A stretch of DNA of 64,000 nt from CAVVEQ01 sp963804865 (GCA_963804865.1 CAWDSH010000001.1:558001-622000); one strand, 5' to 3'. Shown: positions 1-9,533, numbered from the stretch's first letter. The notes: a model not told the origin generated them from the letters alone. Translations and numbers: made by a program.

Positions 1-726
1 CTAACAAATACCATACTGGAATTGAAAGCCCTCAAGGTATCTCCAAATCAAAGGATCGGTTTAGTTTCTGCGGATGTCTCGCGCGAGAAAACAACTTCAA
101 ATATTATTGAAAAGTTCATCCAAAAAGTCGGAATTCCTAATTACTTGATCAATTCAGCGGGGATCACATATCCAGGCACCACTGTGGATCTGCCGATGGA
201 AATTTACCGTTCAATGATGGAAGTGAATTACTTTGGAATGGTCACATTAATTAAAGCCGTCCTTCCAGCAATGGTTGATCGAGGTTCTGGTCATATTGTC
301 AATATTTCCTCCCTTGTCGGTTTCTATGCCTCATATGGTTATTCTGCTTATGCAGCATCAAAATTTGCAGTAAAAGGGTTCTCCGATGTTCTTCGAGCTG
401 AATTGAAGCCAACTGGTATCCGGGTATCAGTGGTCTTCCCTGCCGATGTAGATACACCCCAGTTGGCATATGAGCATACACTTCAACCAGAAATCATGCG
501 GGATATCAATGCCGCGGGGGGATTAATGTCTCCTGACGATGTTGCAAAATTGATATTGAGAGATGTTGCAAGAAACCGATACATCATCACTCCAGGGTTT
601 CAGTCCAAATTAGCATACTTCGTTTCCCAAACAGCGGGTTATTTACTTTATCCAATTATGGATTATTCTTGTTTCAAATGGGTTGAAAAAAGCAGTCAGG
701 CGCGAAAATCAAAAACATTGACATAG
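1..726 (+). CDS. Short-chain dehydrogenase/reductase, 3-ketosphinganine-reductase-like (5' end outside window)
   Basis: NAD(P)-dependent SDR whose N-terminal nucleotide-binding glycine motif lies before the window; the frame is open from base 1. Visible are the NSAG structural motif, the conserved NYFG region, the catalytic Ser of ISSLVG and the YAASK Tyr-Lys pair. The C-terminal half (FPADVDTP followed by a long tail with a hydrophobic stretch) resembles 3-ketodihydrosphingosine reductases more than typical fatty-acid or sugar SDRs. That substrate is inference; a generic ketoreductase is the alternative. No partner gene for sphingolipid synthesis is in the window. About 100 bases separate it from argF, so it is probably a separate unit. 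Confidence 0.85.
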   Translation, partial: LTNTILELKALKVSPNQRIGLVSADVSREKTTSNIIEKFIQKVGIPNYLINSAGITYPGTTVDLPMEIYRSMMEVNYFGMVTLIKAVLPAMVDRGSGHIVNISSLVGFYASYGYSAYAASKFAVKGFSDVLRAELKPTGIRVSVVFPADVDTPQLAYEHTLQPEIMRDINAAGGLMSPDDVAKLILRDVARNRYIITPGFQSKLAYFVSQTAGYLLYPIMDYSCFKWVEKSSQARKSKTLT

Positions 727-832
727 TGACATTCTTCATCTAATAGCATCCGAAAATCCATGTTCTTAAAAAACCGGTGTGATATACTTTACCCGGTCTA
801 TCCACATTTCATATTCCAAGGAGCACTAGATA

Positions 833-1750
833 ATGAAGGATTTCCTCGCGATTTCTGATTATTCCCCCATTGATCTTCAAAATTTACTGGATCAAGCGAA
901 AATTCTAAAGAAAGAATATGAATCGGGTGGGAATCAACCACTTTTGAAGGGTAAAGTTCTTGGGATGATATTCCAGAAACCCAGCCTGCGCACCCGTGTG
1001 AGCTTTGATATGGCCATGCGGCATGTGGGTGGGGATGCCCTCTACTTATCACCCAACGAGATCGGACTTGGGCAGCGTGAATCGATCGCTGATGTCGCCC
1101 GGGTTCTTTCCGGGTATGTGCATGGATTGATGGCACGTGTTTTCGATCACCAGCATGTGATCGAATTAGCCAAATGGGCGAGTATTCCAGTTATCAATGG
1201 ATTGAGTGATTACAACCACCCCTGCCAGGGGATGGCTGATGCATTGACCATTTTCGAAGAATTTGGAAATCTAAAAAACCTTAATGTGACCTTCATCGGG
1301 GACGGTAATAACGTAGCTGTATCCTTACTTCATGTATGTACAAAACTGGGAGCCAATTTCACCCTGGCAAACCCTGAAGGCTATGATATGAATCCAAAGG
1401 CTGTGGAGATTGGAAAGGAGTTTTCCAATATTTCCGGCAGCAAACTCAATTTCCTTCGTGATCCCCATGCAGCGGTAAAAGATGCGCATGTGATTTATAC
1501 CGATACATGGACCAGCATGGGACAGGAAGCTGAAACTGAAAAACGCAAACTCGTTTTCCCGCCTTATCAAGTTAACATAAAACTTGTTTCTGAAGCGAGG
1601 CCTGATGTGATTGTGTTGCATTGTCTACCCGCACATCGGGGTCAGGAGTTAACGGATGATGTTGCAGATGGTCCTCATTCACGAATCTTCCCCCAGGCTC
1701 ATAATCGTCTGCACGCTCAAAAAGCCATTTTGGTTAAGTTGATGGGATAG
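833..1750 (+). CDS. argF: Ornithine carbamoyltransferase
   Basis: Converts ornithine plus carbamoyl phosphate to citrulline, or the reverse in arginine fermentation; cytoplasmic trimer. 305 residues, the normal family length. The carbamoyl-phosphate motif SLRTR is at residues 51-55 (the usual Ser-x-Arg-Thr-Arg), HPCQ in the middle, a DTWTSMG ornithine loop and HCLPAHRG from residue 263. AAGGAG lies a normal distance before the ATG. It is followed 7 bases later by an ornithine aminotransferase gene, so ornithine is the shared metabolite. Sequence alone cannot decide between anabolic and catabolic roles; the neighbourhood favours catabolism. Confidence 0.97.
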   Translation: MKDFLAISDYSPIDLQNLLDQAKILKKEYESGGNQPLLKGKVLGMIFQKPSLRTRVSFDMAMRHVGGDALYLSPNEIGLGQRESIADVARVLSGYVHGLMARVFDHQHVIELAKWASIPVINGLSDYNHPCQGMADALTIFEEFGNLKNLNVTFIGDGNNVAVSLLHVCTKLGANFTLANPEGYDMNPKAVEIGKEFSNISGSKLNFLRDPHAAVKDAHVIYTDTWTSMGQEAETEKRKLVFPPYQVNIKLVSEARPDVIVLHCLPAHRGQELTDDVADGPHSRIFPQAHNRLHAQKAILVKLMG

Positions 1751-1757
1751 GGAAAAC

Positions 1758-2960
1758 ATGAATTCACAACAATATATTGATCTCGAAGAAAAATATGGTG
1801 CTCACAATTACCATCCCTTGGATGTCGTGATTGCTCGTGGCGAAGGCATCTGGGTCTATGATGTGGATGGAAAGCGCTACATGGATTGTCTGAGTGCTTA
1901 CTCGGCACTTAATCAGGGACATGTTCATCCACGCATAATCAAGGTCATGAAGGAGCAAGCGGAAAAGCTGACGCTTACCTCACGTGCATTCCGCAATGAC
2001 CAGCTTCCCCTCCTTTATAAGGAATTGTCAGAATTGACAGGCTACGAAATGTCGTTGCCCATGAATTCTGGAGCAGAGGCGGTCGAAACTGCCTTGAAAT
2101 TAGCCCGCAAATGGGCTTACCAGGTTAAGAAAACACCCCGACATCAGGCTGAAATAATCACTGCTTCCGGTAACTTCCACGGTCGCACGATCAGTGTTAT
2201 CTCATTTTCTTCCGAGCCACTTTACCGTGACGATTTTGGACCTTTCACTCCCGGTTTCATCACTGTTCCTTATGGTGATGCTGAAGCGATAAAGGATGCT
2301 ATTACCCCGAACACCGCTGCTGTAATGATTGAGCCAATCCAGGGTGAAGCTGGAGTTGTCATTCCTCCGGTCGGATATTTGAAAAAAGTTGCAGAAATCT
2401 GTAAAAACAACAACGTTTTGTTGATTGCGGATGAAATCCAGACAGGTCTTGGCAGAACAGGAAAGTTATTTGCCTGCGATCATGAAGGTGTGCGTCCGGA
2501 CATAGTGATCATTGGAAAAGCGCTTGGTGGAGGTTTTTATCCTGTATCTGCCATTCTCGCCGATGAATCATTACTTGGTTTATTTACTCCGGGTGAGCAT
2601 GGTTCAACGTTTGGTGGGAATCCACTTGGTGCTGCGATTGCCAGGGAAGCGCTAAAAGTGATCGTGGATGAAAAGCTTGTTGAAAACTCTGCTCATATGG
2701 GAGACTACCTGGTTGACCAATTAGCTGAAATTCCAAGCCCTCATATAAAAGAAGTAAGAGGACGAGGATTACTGATTGGTGTTGAATTGAAAAATGAATC
2801 AGGTGGAGCACGTCGTTTTTGTGAAGCTCTTCAGGAAAAAGGTATCCTGGCCAAGGAAACTCACGAAAAAGTGATCCGTTTTGCCCCACCCTTGATCATT
2901 AAAAAAGAAGAAATTGATTGGGCGCTTCCATTAATTCGTGATGTATTACAAATGAAATAA
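1758..2960 (+). CDS. rocD: Ornithine aminotransferase (ornithine-oxo-acid transaminase)
   Basis: PLP-dependent class III aminotransferase that moves the delta-amino group of ornithine to 2-oxoglutarate, giving glutamate-5-semialdehyde. 400 residues, full length. The cofactor region reads GAEAVETALKLARKW, the Asp of IADEIQTGLGRTG contacts the pyridine nitrogen, Lys254 in IIGKALGGG is the Schiff-base lysine, and GEHGSTFGGNP completes the phosphate site. The N-terminal AHNYHPLDVV is typical of RocD rather than acetylornithine aminotransferase. It starts 7 bases after argF and is probably cotranscribed with it. Together they allow interconversion of citrulline, ornithine and glutamate semialdehyde. 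Confidence 0.95.
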   Translation: MNSQQYIDLEEKYGAHNYHPLDVVIARGEGIWVYDVDGKRYMDCLSAYSALNQGHVHPRIIKVMKEQAEKLTLTSRAFRNDQLPLLYKELSELTGYEMSLPMNSGAEAVETALKLARKWAYQVKKTPRHQAEIITASGNFHGRTISVISFSSEPLYRDDFGPFTPGFITVPYGDAEAIKDAITPNTAAVMIEPIQGEAGVVIPPVGYLKKVAEICKNNNVLLIADEIQTGLGRTGKLFACDHEGVRPDIVIIGKALGGGFYPVSAILADESLLGLFTPGEHGSTFGGNPLGAAIAREALKVIVDEKLVENSAHMGDYLVDQLAEIPSPHIKEVRGRGLLIGVELKNESGGARRFCEALQEKGILAKETHEKVIRFAPPLIIKKEEIDWALPLIRDVLQMK

Positions 2961-2980
2961 ACTGCCGCTAAGATGCATTA

Positions 2981-4291
2981 ATGGACTGGAAGCGGGTTTA
3001 CCAATCTCGAATCGTCAACGCTCAAGAAGCGGTGAGAAAAGTCAAATCAGGGGACCGGATTTTCCTGACTGGTAATTGTTCGGTTCCACAGGTTCTTCTC
3101 GCCGCGCTTGTTGAATATGCTCCTCAATTAAAGGATGTTGAGATTTGCCAATCATTGACAGTTGCCGGTTCCGAATATGTCAAACCGGAGCTTGAGGGGC
3201 ATTTACGTGTCAATACCTTATTTATCAGCAGTAATGTCCGCAAGGCTGTAAACGAAGGTCGTGCTGACTTCACACCGGTGCTTTTATCCGAGCTTCCTCT
3301 TTTATTTAAGAACAAAATCCTACCTTTGGATGTGGCGTTTGTTCATCTTTCCCCACCAGATCAACATGGTTTTTGTACTTTTGGTTCTGAAGCCGGGTTG
3401 ACAAAAACAGCCGCTGAATCAGCCGACATGATCATCGCGGAAATTAATCCAAATATGCCGCGGACTTTGGGCGATACCATCATTCACGTAAAAGACGTTG
3501 ATTATTTTGTCACGGTGGATTATCCGCTGGCTGAATTGGCAATGCACGAGGATGGGGATCCGGCGGTCGTCGAGAAAATTGCTTCATTCATCGCAGAACG
3601 TGTTCCTGATGGTGCATGCATGCAAACGGGGATAGGAGCCATCCCACTTGCTGTTTTGAATCACCTGCGCGATAAAAAAGACCTGGGGGTGCATTCAGAG
3701 CTTTTTTCTGATGCGGTAATTGATCTGGTCGAAGCGGGAGTGATCACAGGCACACGAAAGACTTTGATACCCGGGAAGATTGTTGCCGGTTTCATGATCG
3801 GTACAAAACGCTTGTTTGAATGGGCAAATGATAACCCTCTGATCGAATTGCACAGAACAGAATACGTAAACAATCCATTTGTAATAGCTCAAAATGACCG
3901 AATGGTGGCCATTAATTCAGCCATAGAAATTGATATTACTGGGCAAATCTGCGCAGATAGTATTGGGTATCGATTCTACAGCGCTGTTGGTGGACAATTC
4001 GATTTTATCTACGGTGCATCACTGTCCAAAGACGGTTTACCGATTATTGCACTTCCAAGCACATCCTCGCTGAAAGATGGAACAATCGTCAGTAGAATCG
4101 TCACTTCTCTAAAACCTGGGGCTGGCGTGGTGACCACAAGGAATCATGCCCATTACATTGCTACCGAGTATGGTATGGTTGACCTGTATGGCAAAACCAT
4201 ACGACAGAGATGTCATGCTTTAATTTCCATTGCGCACCCAGATTTTCGGGATGAATTAGAAAATCAAGCGCGCAAATTAAATTATATTTAG
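2981..4291 (+). CDS. Acetyl-CoA hydrolase/transferase family protein (4-hydroxybutyrate/butyrate CoA-transferase-like)
   Basis: Family I CoA-transferase fold, 436 residues. It carries GVHSELFSD, where the Glu is the expected nucleophile that forms the glutamyl-CoA thioester, the glycine-rich GIGAIPLAVL and GQICADSIG of the C-terminal domain. Enzymes of this group move CoA between acetyl-CoA and butyrate, 4-hydroxybutyrate or succinate; the exact acid cannot be read from sequence. It lies 20 bases after rocD and 19 before pyk in the same direction. An ATG nine bases upstream is followed at once by a stop, so the start at 2981 is favoured. Confidence 0.88.
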   Translation: MDWKRVYQSRIVNAQEAVRKVKSGDRIFLTGNCSVPQVLLAALVEYAPQLKDVEICQSLTVAGSEYVKPELEGHLRVNTLFISSNVRKAVNEGRADFTPVLLSELPLLFKNKILPLDVAFVHLSPPDQHGFCTFGSEAGLTKTAAESADMIIAEINPNMPRTLGDTIIHVKDVDYFVTVDYPLAELAMHEDGDPAVVEKIASFIAERVPDGACMQTGIGAIPLAVLNHLRDKKDLGVHSELFSDAVIDLVEAGVITGTRKTLIPGKIVAGFMIGTKRLFEWANDNPLIELHRTEYVNNPFVIAQNDRMVAINSAIEIDITGQICADSIGYRFYSAVGGQFDFIYGASLSKDGLPIIALPSTSSLKDGTIVSRIVTSLKPGAGVVTTRNHAHYIATEYGMVDLYGKTIRQRCHALISIAHPDFRDELENQARKLNYI

Positions 4292-4310
4292 TCATATTTG
4301 GGGAGTTGTC

Positions 4311-5756
4311 ATGATGCGGAAAGTTAAGATCGTCGCCACAATTGGTCCCAGCAGCCAGGATACAGCCACAATTGAGAAACTACTTGAAGCAGGTATGGAT
4401 GTTGCCCGGTTGAATTTTTCACATGGTAACCATGCAGAGCATGCAGAAAAGATCGTTAAACTCAGGGCAGCTGCAAAAAATATTGGGAAACCGCTGGCCA
4501 TTTTACAAGATTTACAGGGTCCCAAATTACGGGTCGGCCAATTACCCCAGAATGGCATCACTCTAAAAGCAGATCAACATGTGATACTTTCTTCTCTCCC
4601 CACAACTGCCTATGCATCTGACTCATATCAATTCCTGCCAGTGGATATCCCGGAATTTGAAAAAAGCATGTCGCGCGGCAGTCGAATCTTAATGGACGAT
4701 GGGAAGCTGGAGCTTAAAGTTATTAAAGTAAGCGACGATGTGGTGGAAGCAATAGTTATAACTGGTGGGATTCTCTCCTCACGCAAAGGTGTGAATTTAC
4801 CGGGAGCTGATCTCAGCTTTCCCTCTTTTACGGAAAAAGATCGTGCAGATCTGAAATTCGGACTGGAACAAGGGATGGATTTCATCGCACTATCTTTCGT
4901 GCTGGCTTCAAGGGATGTCGTCCACTTGAAAGACGCCATTCATGAAATTGATCCGACTAAAGAATCAATACCTGTGATCGCCAAGCTTGAACGCCCGGAA
5001 GCCATTCAGAACTTGCATGAAATCTTGCATGTTTCTGACGGTGTTATGGTAGCCCGTGGTGATTTGGGAGTTGAAACGTCACCATCCGTCGTCCCTGCGA
5101 TGCAGAAGAACATCATCAAGGAAGCCAATCGCCACGCCAAGGTGGTCATAACTGCGACGCAAATGCTCGAATCTATGATACTGAATCCGCGCCCAACTCG
5201 TGCTGAAGCATCAGATGTAGCCAATGCTGTTTTTGATGGTACAGATGCAGTCATGCTATCAGGTGAATCTGCCAGCGGGAAATACCCGGTGGAAAGTGTT
5301 GAGATGATGGATCAAATCGTTTGCGATGCTGAAGCCCATTATGACGAATGGGGACATACCTGTAATTTCCCCATTGATCCTACTCGCGATGATGCGATTG
5401 CCATAACACGAGCTGTCCGGGAGTTGGCACAGGATCGTGACGTAGGTGGTATCGCGGTCTTCACGCTGAGTGGTCAAACCGCATTGCTCATGTCAAAAAC
5501 CAGGCCAGAGGTTCCAATCCTGGCGTTTACGCCCAATGAAAATACTTATCATCGATTGAATATGTATTGGGGAACACGCGGATATCTTGTGCCCATATCA
5601 AACAGCGTTGAAGAGATGATCAGTGTTTTGGATCAGACTATTTTGAATGAGAAAATATTTAAAAAAGGTCAGCAAATAGCGGTGATATCAGGTCTTCCAA
5701 TAAATGCCATGAAAAAAGCGAACTTTGCATTGCTCCATACAATCGGTGAAATTTGA
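4311..5756 (+). CDS. pyk: Pyruvate kinase
   Basis: Last step of glycolysis, phosphoenolpyruvate plus ADP to pyruvate plus ATP. 481 residues. The N-terminal KIVATIGPSS, the NFSHG barrel motif, the conserved IAKLERPEA strand holding the catalytic lysine, MVARGDLGVE for Mg binding, and TQMLESM are all present, followed by the C-terminal allosteric domain. It lacks the extra PEP-utiliser domain seen in some Firmicute enzymes. GGGAG precedes the ATG. It is the last gene of a four-gene same-strand run and is followed by a strong bidirectional terminator. Confidence 0.97.
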   Translation: MMRKVKIVATIGPSSQDTATIEKLLEAGMDVARLNFSHGNHAEHAEKIVKLRAAAKNIGKPLAILQDLQGPKLRVGQLPQNGITLKADQHVILSSLPTTAYASDSYQFLPVDIPEFEKSMSRGSRILMDDGKLELKVIKVSDDVVEAIVITGGILSSRKGVNLPGADLSFPSFTEKDRADLKFGLEQGMDFIALSFVLASRDVVHLKDAIHEIDPTKESIPVIAKLERPEAIQNLHEILHVSDGVMVARGDLGVETSPSVVPAMQKNIIKEANRHAKVVITATQMLESMILNPRPTRAEASDVANAVFDGTDAVMLSGESASGKYPVESVEMMDQIVCDAEAHYDEWGHTCNFPIDPTRDDAIAITRAVRELAQDRDVGGIAVFTLSGQTALLMSKTRPEVPILAFTPNENTYHRLNMYWGTRGYLVPISNSVEEMISVLDQTILNEKIFKKGQQIAVISGLPINAMKKANFALLHTIGEI

Positions 5757-5800
5757 TCTTATTTTCCAATAAATCCAATTGATAGATAATTTCAGGGTAA

Positions 5801-5834
5801 AAAATGAGACCTGGAGAAATCCAGGTCTCATTTT
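5801..5834. terminator. Bidirectional intrinsic terminator between pyk and the oxidoreductase genes
   Basis: Perfect 15-bp stem (5801-5815 with 5820-5834) and a GAAA tetraloop. The A/T-rich ends of the stem give a U-tract on both strands. It serves the convergent pyk (+) and the 2-oxoacid oxidoreductase operon (-), whose stop codon is 2 bases away. Confidence 0.92.
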
Positions 5835-5835
5835 A

Positions 5836-6885
5836 TTAAAACATCATCTCATTGAGCTTATCTATTTCTTTCGCAGGTGGACGTAGTTTTTCACTTGGTA
5901 AGCGATTAAGAGGGGTGTCAGGTAAATTATACAAATCGAACAACGCTGGTTGTTTTGGGTCGACATATATCAAACCTGTGACCATCCAATTATTCTTATG
6001 AGCTTCCTCAAGCATATGCATTGCCTGCCATCGATTGGTGGGATCATAATCTTTCTCAAGTTTCTTCAATATCACAGATGATCCATCAAATAAAGTCACT
6101 TCGCGGATTGTTCCAGGTTCATAATCTTCAATGGTTATCTCTTCCTGTTTTGGGACATAGGAGATCTGATGGAGTGGTTGTTCCATCTCCTTCCCACCAG
6201 TGTAAGAATGAAGAGAATGTTCCAGGTTATGGAATGTGACACAAGGGCTGATGATATCAAGAACTGCAGTTCCTCGATGACTCAACGCAACTTTTATCAA
6301 TTCCTTAACTTGCTTGGGATCTCCGGCAAAAGATCGTCCGACAAAGCTTGCGTTGGCAACAAGTGCTTCCATGCAGATATCCACCGGCAGATAGGGATTT
6401 GTACCCTGGCGCTTGAGTTGGAGATCTTTCTCAGATGTTGCCGAAAATTGACCTTTTGTGAGTCCATAGACTCCATTGTTTTCGATGATGTAAACCATCG
6501 GAAGATTTCGCCTGATAACGTGTTTAAATTGCCCCATGCCAATGCTTGCTGAATCTCCATCGCCACTCACTCCAATGACTCGCATGCTGATATCACTGAA
6601 TGCAGCACCTAGCGCTAGTGAAGGCATTCTGCCGTGAAGCCCATTGAATCCAAATGACCTTCCCAGAAAATATGTCGGGCTCTTGCTTGAGCATCCAATT
6701 CCGCTGAATTTCATCAGTTTTTCAGGGATGATATTCATTTCGTAACATGCCGCAATGAATTGAGCAGCAATCGAATTGTGACCGCATCCCTGGCAAAGTG
6801 TACTGCTGGCTCCTTTATAATCGGCGCGAGCGAGTCCAGCTTGATTGATTTGCTGACTTCCAACCGAAATGGTCTGTTCAGTCAT
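5836..6885 (-). CDS. korB: 2-oxoacid:ferredoxin oxidoreductase, beta (TPP-binding) subunit
   Basis: Beta subunit of a pyruvate/2-oxoglutarate-type ferredoxin oxidoreductase, which binds thiamine diphosphate and, with the alpha subunit, makes acyl-CoA, CO2 and reduced ferredoxin. The start is set at 6885 because GAGGAG precedes this ATG and it follows the alpha-subunit stop by two bases; a longer in-frame start at 6927 would lie inside that gene. 349 residues. CQGCGHN and GIGCSSKSP are the Fe-S/TPP region, GDGDSASIGMGQF is the TPP motif, and NNGVYGLTKGQ follows. Substrate (2-oxoglutarate, pyruvate or a branched 2-oxoacid) is not decidable; the KorB type is closest. Confidence 0.93.
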   Translation of the reverse strand: MTEQTISVGSQQINQAGLARADYKGASSTLCQGCGHNSIAAQFIAACYEMNIIPEKLMKFSGIGCSSKSPTYFLGRSFGFNGLHGRMPSLALGAAFSDISMRVIGVSGDGDSASIGMGQFKHVIRRNLPMVYIIENNGVYGLTKGQFSATSEKDLQLKRQGTNPYLPVDICMEALVANASFVGRSFAGDPKQVKELIKVALSHRGTAVLDIISPCVTFHNLEHSLHSYTGGKEMEQPLHQISYVPKQEEITIEDYEPGTIREVTLFDGSSVILKKLEKDYDPTNRWQAMHMLEEAHKNNWMVTGLIYVDPKQPALFDLYNLPDTPLNRLPSEKLRPPAKEIDKLNEMMF

Positions 6886-6887
6886 GG

Positions 6888-8735
6888 TTATATCTCCTCG
6901 AACTTCAGGATCTGTTCTTTGATCCATTTGGCTGTCAATGGTAGTCCATCACAATGAGCAACTTTCATTAGTTTGGTTGCTTGATCAGGAATATCCAAAA
7001 TAAGTAATTGCCTTAACTGACCATCGCGGTTAAGTTCGACGACATATGTTTTTTCATGATTTTTGATAAAAGTATGCACTTCCTCTGAGAATGGTAAAGC
7101 TTTAACCCGCATGTAATCAATCAAAAATCCGCCATCGATTAATTGGTCACGCGCTTCTTGAACCGCCGGATCTGCAGATCCGCTTGAAATGATCCCAATT
7201 TTTGCACCTGTGATCGATTGTGTTTCAGGTTGAGGTAAAACGGGACGTGTACTTTCATATTTTCTGGCTAGCCGGTCCATGACCCGCTCCCAGACTTCAG
7301 GTGCTTCTGTATAATGTGTGAATTCATCATGCCCCGTTCCACGAGCGAAATACCCGCTCAGTGGATGCTTGTTTCCAGGCACAGTGCGGTAGGGAATTCC
7401 ATCACCATCGACATCCCAATATCGACCCCATTTACCATCATGGGAAGAGATCATTTTCTTCAGATCATCCTCCCATAGGACTTTCCCCCGATCCATGGGC
7501 GTTTCCGGATACTCATATTTTTTCGACATCCATTGGTTCATTCCGAGATCAAGGTCTATCAATATGATCACCGGGATTTGATATCTTTCTGCCAGGTCAA
7601 ATGCTTTCCAGCCAAATTCGAAACACTCTTTAATCGATCCAGGAATCAGGATCAAGAACTGCGTATCCCCATGTCCCATAAAATATGAAAAGGTCAAATC
7701 CCCCTGTGCAGTGCGTGTTGGTAAACCTGTACTAGGTCCTACCCGTTGGACATCCCATACAACCACCGGTACTTCAGAATAATAAGCTAACCCCAAATAT
7801 TCAGTCATAAGACTTAGTCCTGGACCGGAGGTGGATGTCATTGACCGCAAGCCTGCAAAACCAGCGCCAATAACCATGCCAATGGCTGAAAGCTCATCCT
7901 CAGCCTGGACTACTGCGTAGGTGGCTTTTCCCGTTTCGGGGTCTGTGCGAAATTCCGGGAGATATTCAATCAGTGATTCAGCCAGAGATGATGCAGGTGT
8001 TATCGGATACCAGGCAGCAAATTGAACTCCTCCAAATATCGAACCAACGGCCGCTGCAGTGTTGCCATCCGACATAATGCAATCTTCTGTTTCATTCATG
8101 GGTTGAACCTGGTAGCGATCTTTCTTCACCAGATTCTCTTTCGCCCAATCAGCAGCCTTGGTAATGATGGAAAAATTAGACTCTATCGGCTTTTCTTTAC
8201 CTTTGAAATGAAAATCTAGAGCCTGATGAATTTTTCCGAAATCAATCCCCAAAATATAAGCCAGGATCCCGACATAGACCATATTGGCGACATAGTCGCG
8301 GATTGTCGATGGGATCTCACCCTCTTTCATCATCTGCTTTACCGGCATGGGATAGGTTATGATATTTCCCGGTAATTCCGGCAGACTGATATCGTCTGCA
8401 TATAATAAAACGCCGCCAGGAAGAATGAATTTAATCTCATCGTTGATCGTTGCAGGATTCATCGCCACAACGATATCGTCCTGGGCTAATCTGGCAGTAT
8501 AGCCATTTTTATTGATCCGAATGGTATACCAGGTTGGCAATCCCTGAATATTGGATGGAAATATATTTTTACCAGATACCGGGATCCCCATTTTAAATAA
8601 AGCACGCAGGATTGTGGTGTTGGCGGTTGCACTCCCCGAACCATTAATAGTGCTGAACGTGATGCAAAAATCATTGATGATCGGGGACTTCAAATCTTGA
8701 GTGTTATTGGTTTTTGGTAATTTTTGCGCATCCAT
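6888..8735 (-). CDS. korA: 2-oxoacid:ferredoxin oxidoreductase, fused gamma/alpha subunit
   Basis: 615 residues. The first about 190 residues form the gamma domain (N-terminal TINGSGSATANTTILRA nucleotide-type motif). After a linker near residue 210 comes the alpha domain with WYPITPASS, the family 2-oxoacid-binding motif, then AEDELSAIGMVIGA and TSTSGPGLSLM. This gamma-alpha fusion is the common KorA arrangement. No separate ferredoxin-like delta subunit is nearby, so electrons would leave through the beta-subunit cluster to soluble ferredoxin. Its GntR regulator gene ends 15 bases upstream and korB starts 2 bases downstream, making a three-gene operon. Confidence 0.93.
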   Translation of the reverse strand: MDAQKLPKTNNTQDLKSPIINDFCITFSTINGSGSATANTTILRALFKMGIPVSGKNIFPSNIQGLPTWYTIRINKNGYTARLAQDDIVVAMNPATINDEIKFILPGGVLLYADDISLPELPGNIITYPMPVKQMMKEGEIPSTIRDYVANMVYVGILAYILGIDFGKIHQALDFHFKGKEKPIESNFSIITKAADWAKENLVKKDRYQVQPMNETEDCIMSDGNTAAAVGSIFGGVQFAAWYPITPASSLAESLIEYLPEFRTDPETGKATYAVVQAEDELSAIGMVIGAGFAGLRSMTSTSGPGLSLMTEYLGLAYYSEVPVVVWDVQRVGPSTGLPTRTAQGDLTFSYFMGHGDTQFLILIPGSIKECFEFGWKAFDLAERYQIPVIILIDLDLGMNQWMSKKYEYPETPMDRGKVLWEDDLKKMISSHDGKWGRYWDVDGDGIPYRTVPGNKHPLSGYFARGTGHDEFTHYTEAPEVWERVMDRLARKYESTRPVLPQPETQSITGAKIGIISSGSADPAVQEARDQLIDGGFLIDYMRVKALPFSEEVHTFIKNHEKTYVVELNRDGQLRQLLILDIPDQATKLMKVAHCDGLPLTAKWIKEQILKFEEI

Positions 8736-8750
8736 GTAGACTCCTGAATC

Positions 8751-9452
8751 TTATTCAAATTTGCTTGCGGACCTTTTTATTGCTCGCCGATTTATTAACG
8801 CCATATGATCAATCAATTCTCGATAACCAATATCCAATTGACCGGTACATATGGCTTCGATCATTCTTTCGTGATAACCCCAAACCCCTTCGAGATAATT
8901 AATGTCAGTAAATTGATTTAACCCCACCTCTTCATACATGTCCCAATAGACAGTCAACAAGTCCTTTACAAAAGTATTGTCCAATCGTTTGTAAATGGAT
9001 AAATGCAGCTCGCGATGTTCAGCGTGGGGGATTTGAATGGGTACGCGATGCAGTCTTGATTTCGCGCTTTGCACCAGTTCTTTTAGGTAAATATGATCAA
9101 TCTCATTTAATAAATTCACTGCCTGCATCCAAAAAGCAGCTTCTAGATGATTTCTTAGATCTGAGAAATGATCAAAAAGGGATGAATTAGAGGAGATACC
9201 GTATGCCAGGCTTTGTTTGACAATAGGTGCAAAGGTATAAGGCAATTTACGAAGACCGGTTTTTGGTCGAATTTCTACCAAACCCATTACACGGGCGACC
9301 TCGAGCTGTTCACGTAGGCTCGCAATACTGATACCCAGATCTTTAGCAATTTCATGCAGAGGTGGTAAGCGTGAGTCTTCACCGCCCTGTGCCTTTGCAA
9401 GGTATCTGAGGAACTCAGACAAGCTCTTTGATGCTGTCGTATCAGAGAACAT
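8751..9452 (-). CDS. GntR-family (FadR/FCD type) transcriptional regulator
   Basis: 233 residues. An N-terminal winged helix includes LPPLHEIAKDLGISIASLREQLEVARVMGLVEIRPKTG, a standard GntR recognition segment apart from the Ser-Leu-Arg-Glu form of the recognition helix. The C-terminal all-helical FCD ligand domain contains DLRNHLEAAFW, HRELHLSIYK and YHERMIEAI with metal-type histidines. First gene of the korAB operon and so probably its acid-responsive local regulator. The ligand is unknown; FadR-type proteins usually sense small organic acids or acyl-CoA. Confidence 0.9.
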   Translation of the reverse strand: MFSDTTASKSLSEFLRYLAKAQGGEDSRLPPLHEIAKDLGISIASLREQLEVARVMGLVEIRPKTGLRKLPYTFAPIVKQSLAYGISSNSSLFDHFSDLRNHLEAAFWMQAVNLLNEIDHIYLKELVQSAKSRLHRVPIQIPHAEHRELHLSIYKRLDNTFVKDLLTVYWDMYEEVGLNQFTDINYLEGVWGYHERMIEAICTGQLDIGYRELIDHMALINRRAIKRSASKFE

Positions 9453-9521
9453 GATTATATAATCTTATTAATCTGATCATTAAGCTAAAATAATAATAGC
9501 ACGCCCCCTCTGGCTAGTCAA
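9453..9521 (-). promoter_or_regulatory. Promoter and candidate operators of the GntR-korAB operon
   Basis: On the minus strand TTGACT (9521-9516), a 17-base spacer and TATTAT (9498-9493) form a good housekeeping promoter. Downstream lie TTAAT-N6-ATTAA (9468-9483) and a perfect palindrome GATTATATAATC (9453-9464) ending at the start codon. Either could be the site bound by the GntR protein encoded just after it; autoregulation is inference. Confidence 0.7.
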
Positions 9522-9533
9522 CTGACAATCTTC

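Noticed and set aside
5836..6927. Longer start (6927) for korB
   Set aside because: Would lie inside korA; the ATG at 6885 has GAGGAG and usual coupling distance.
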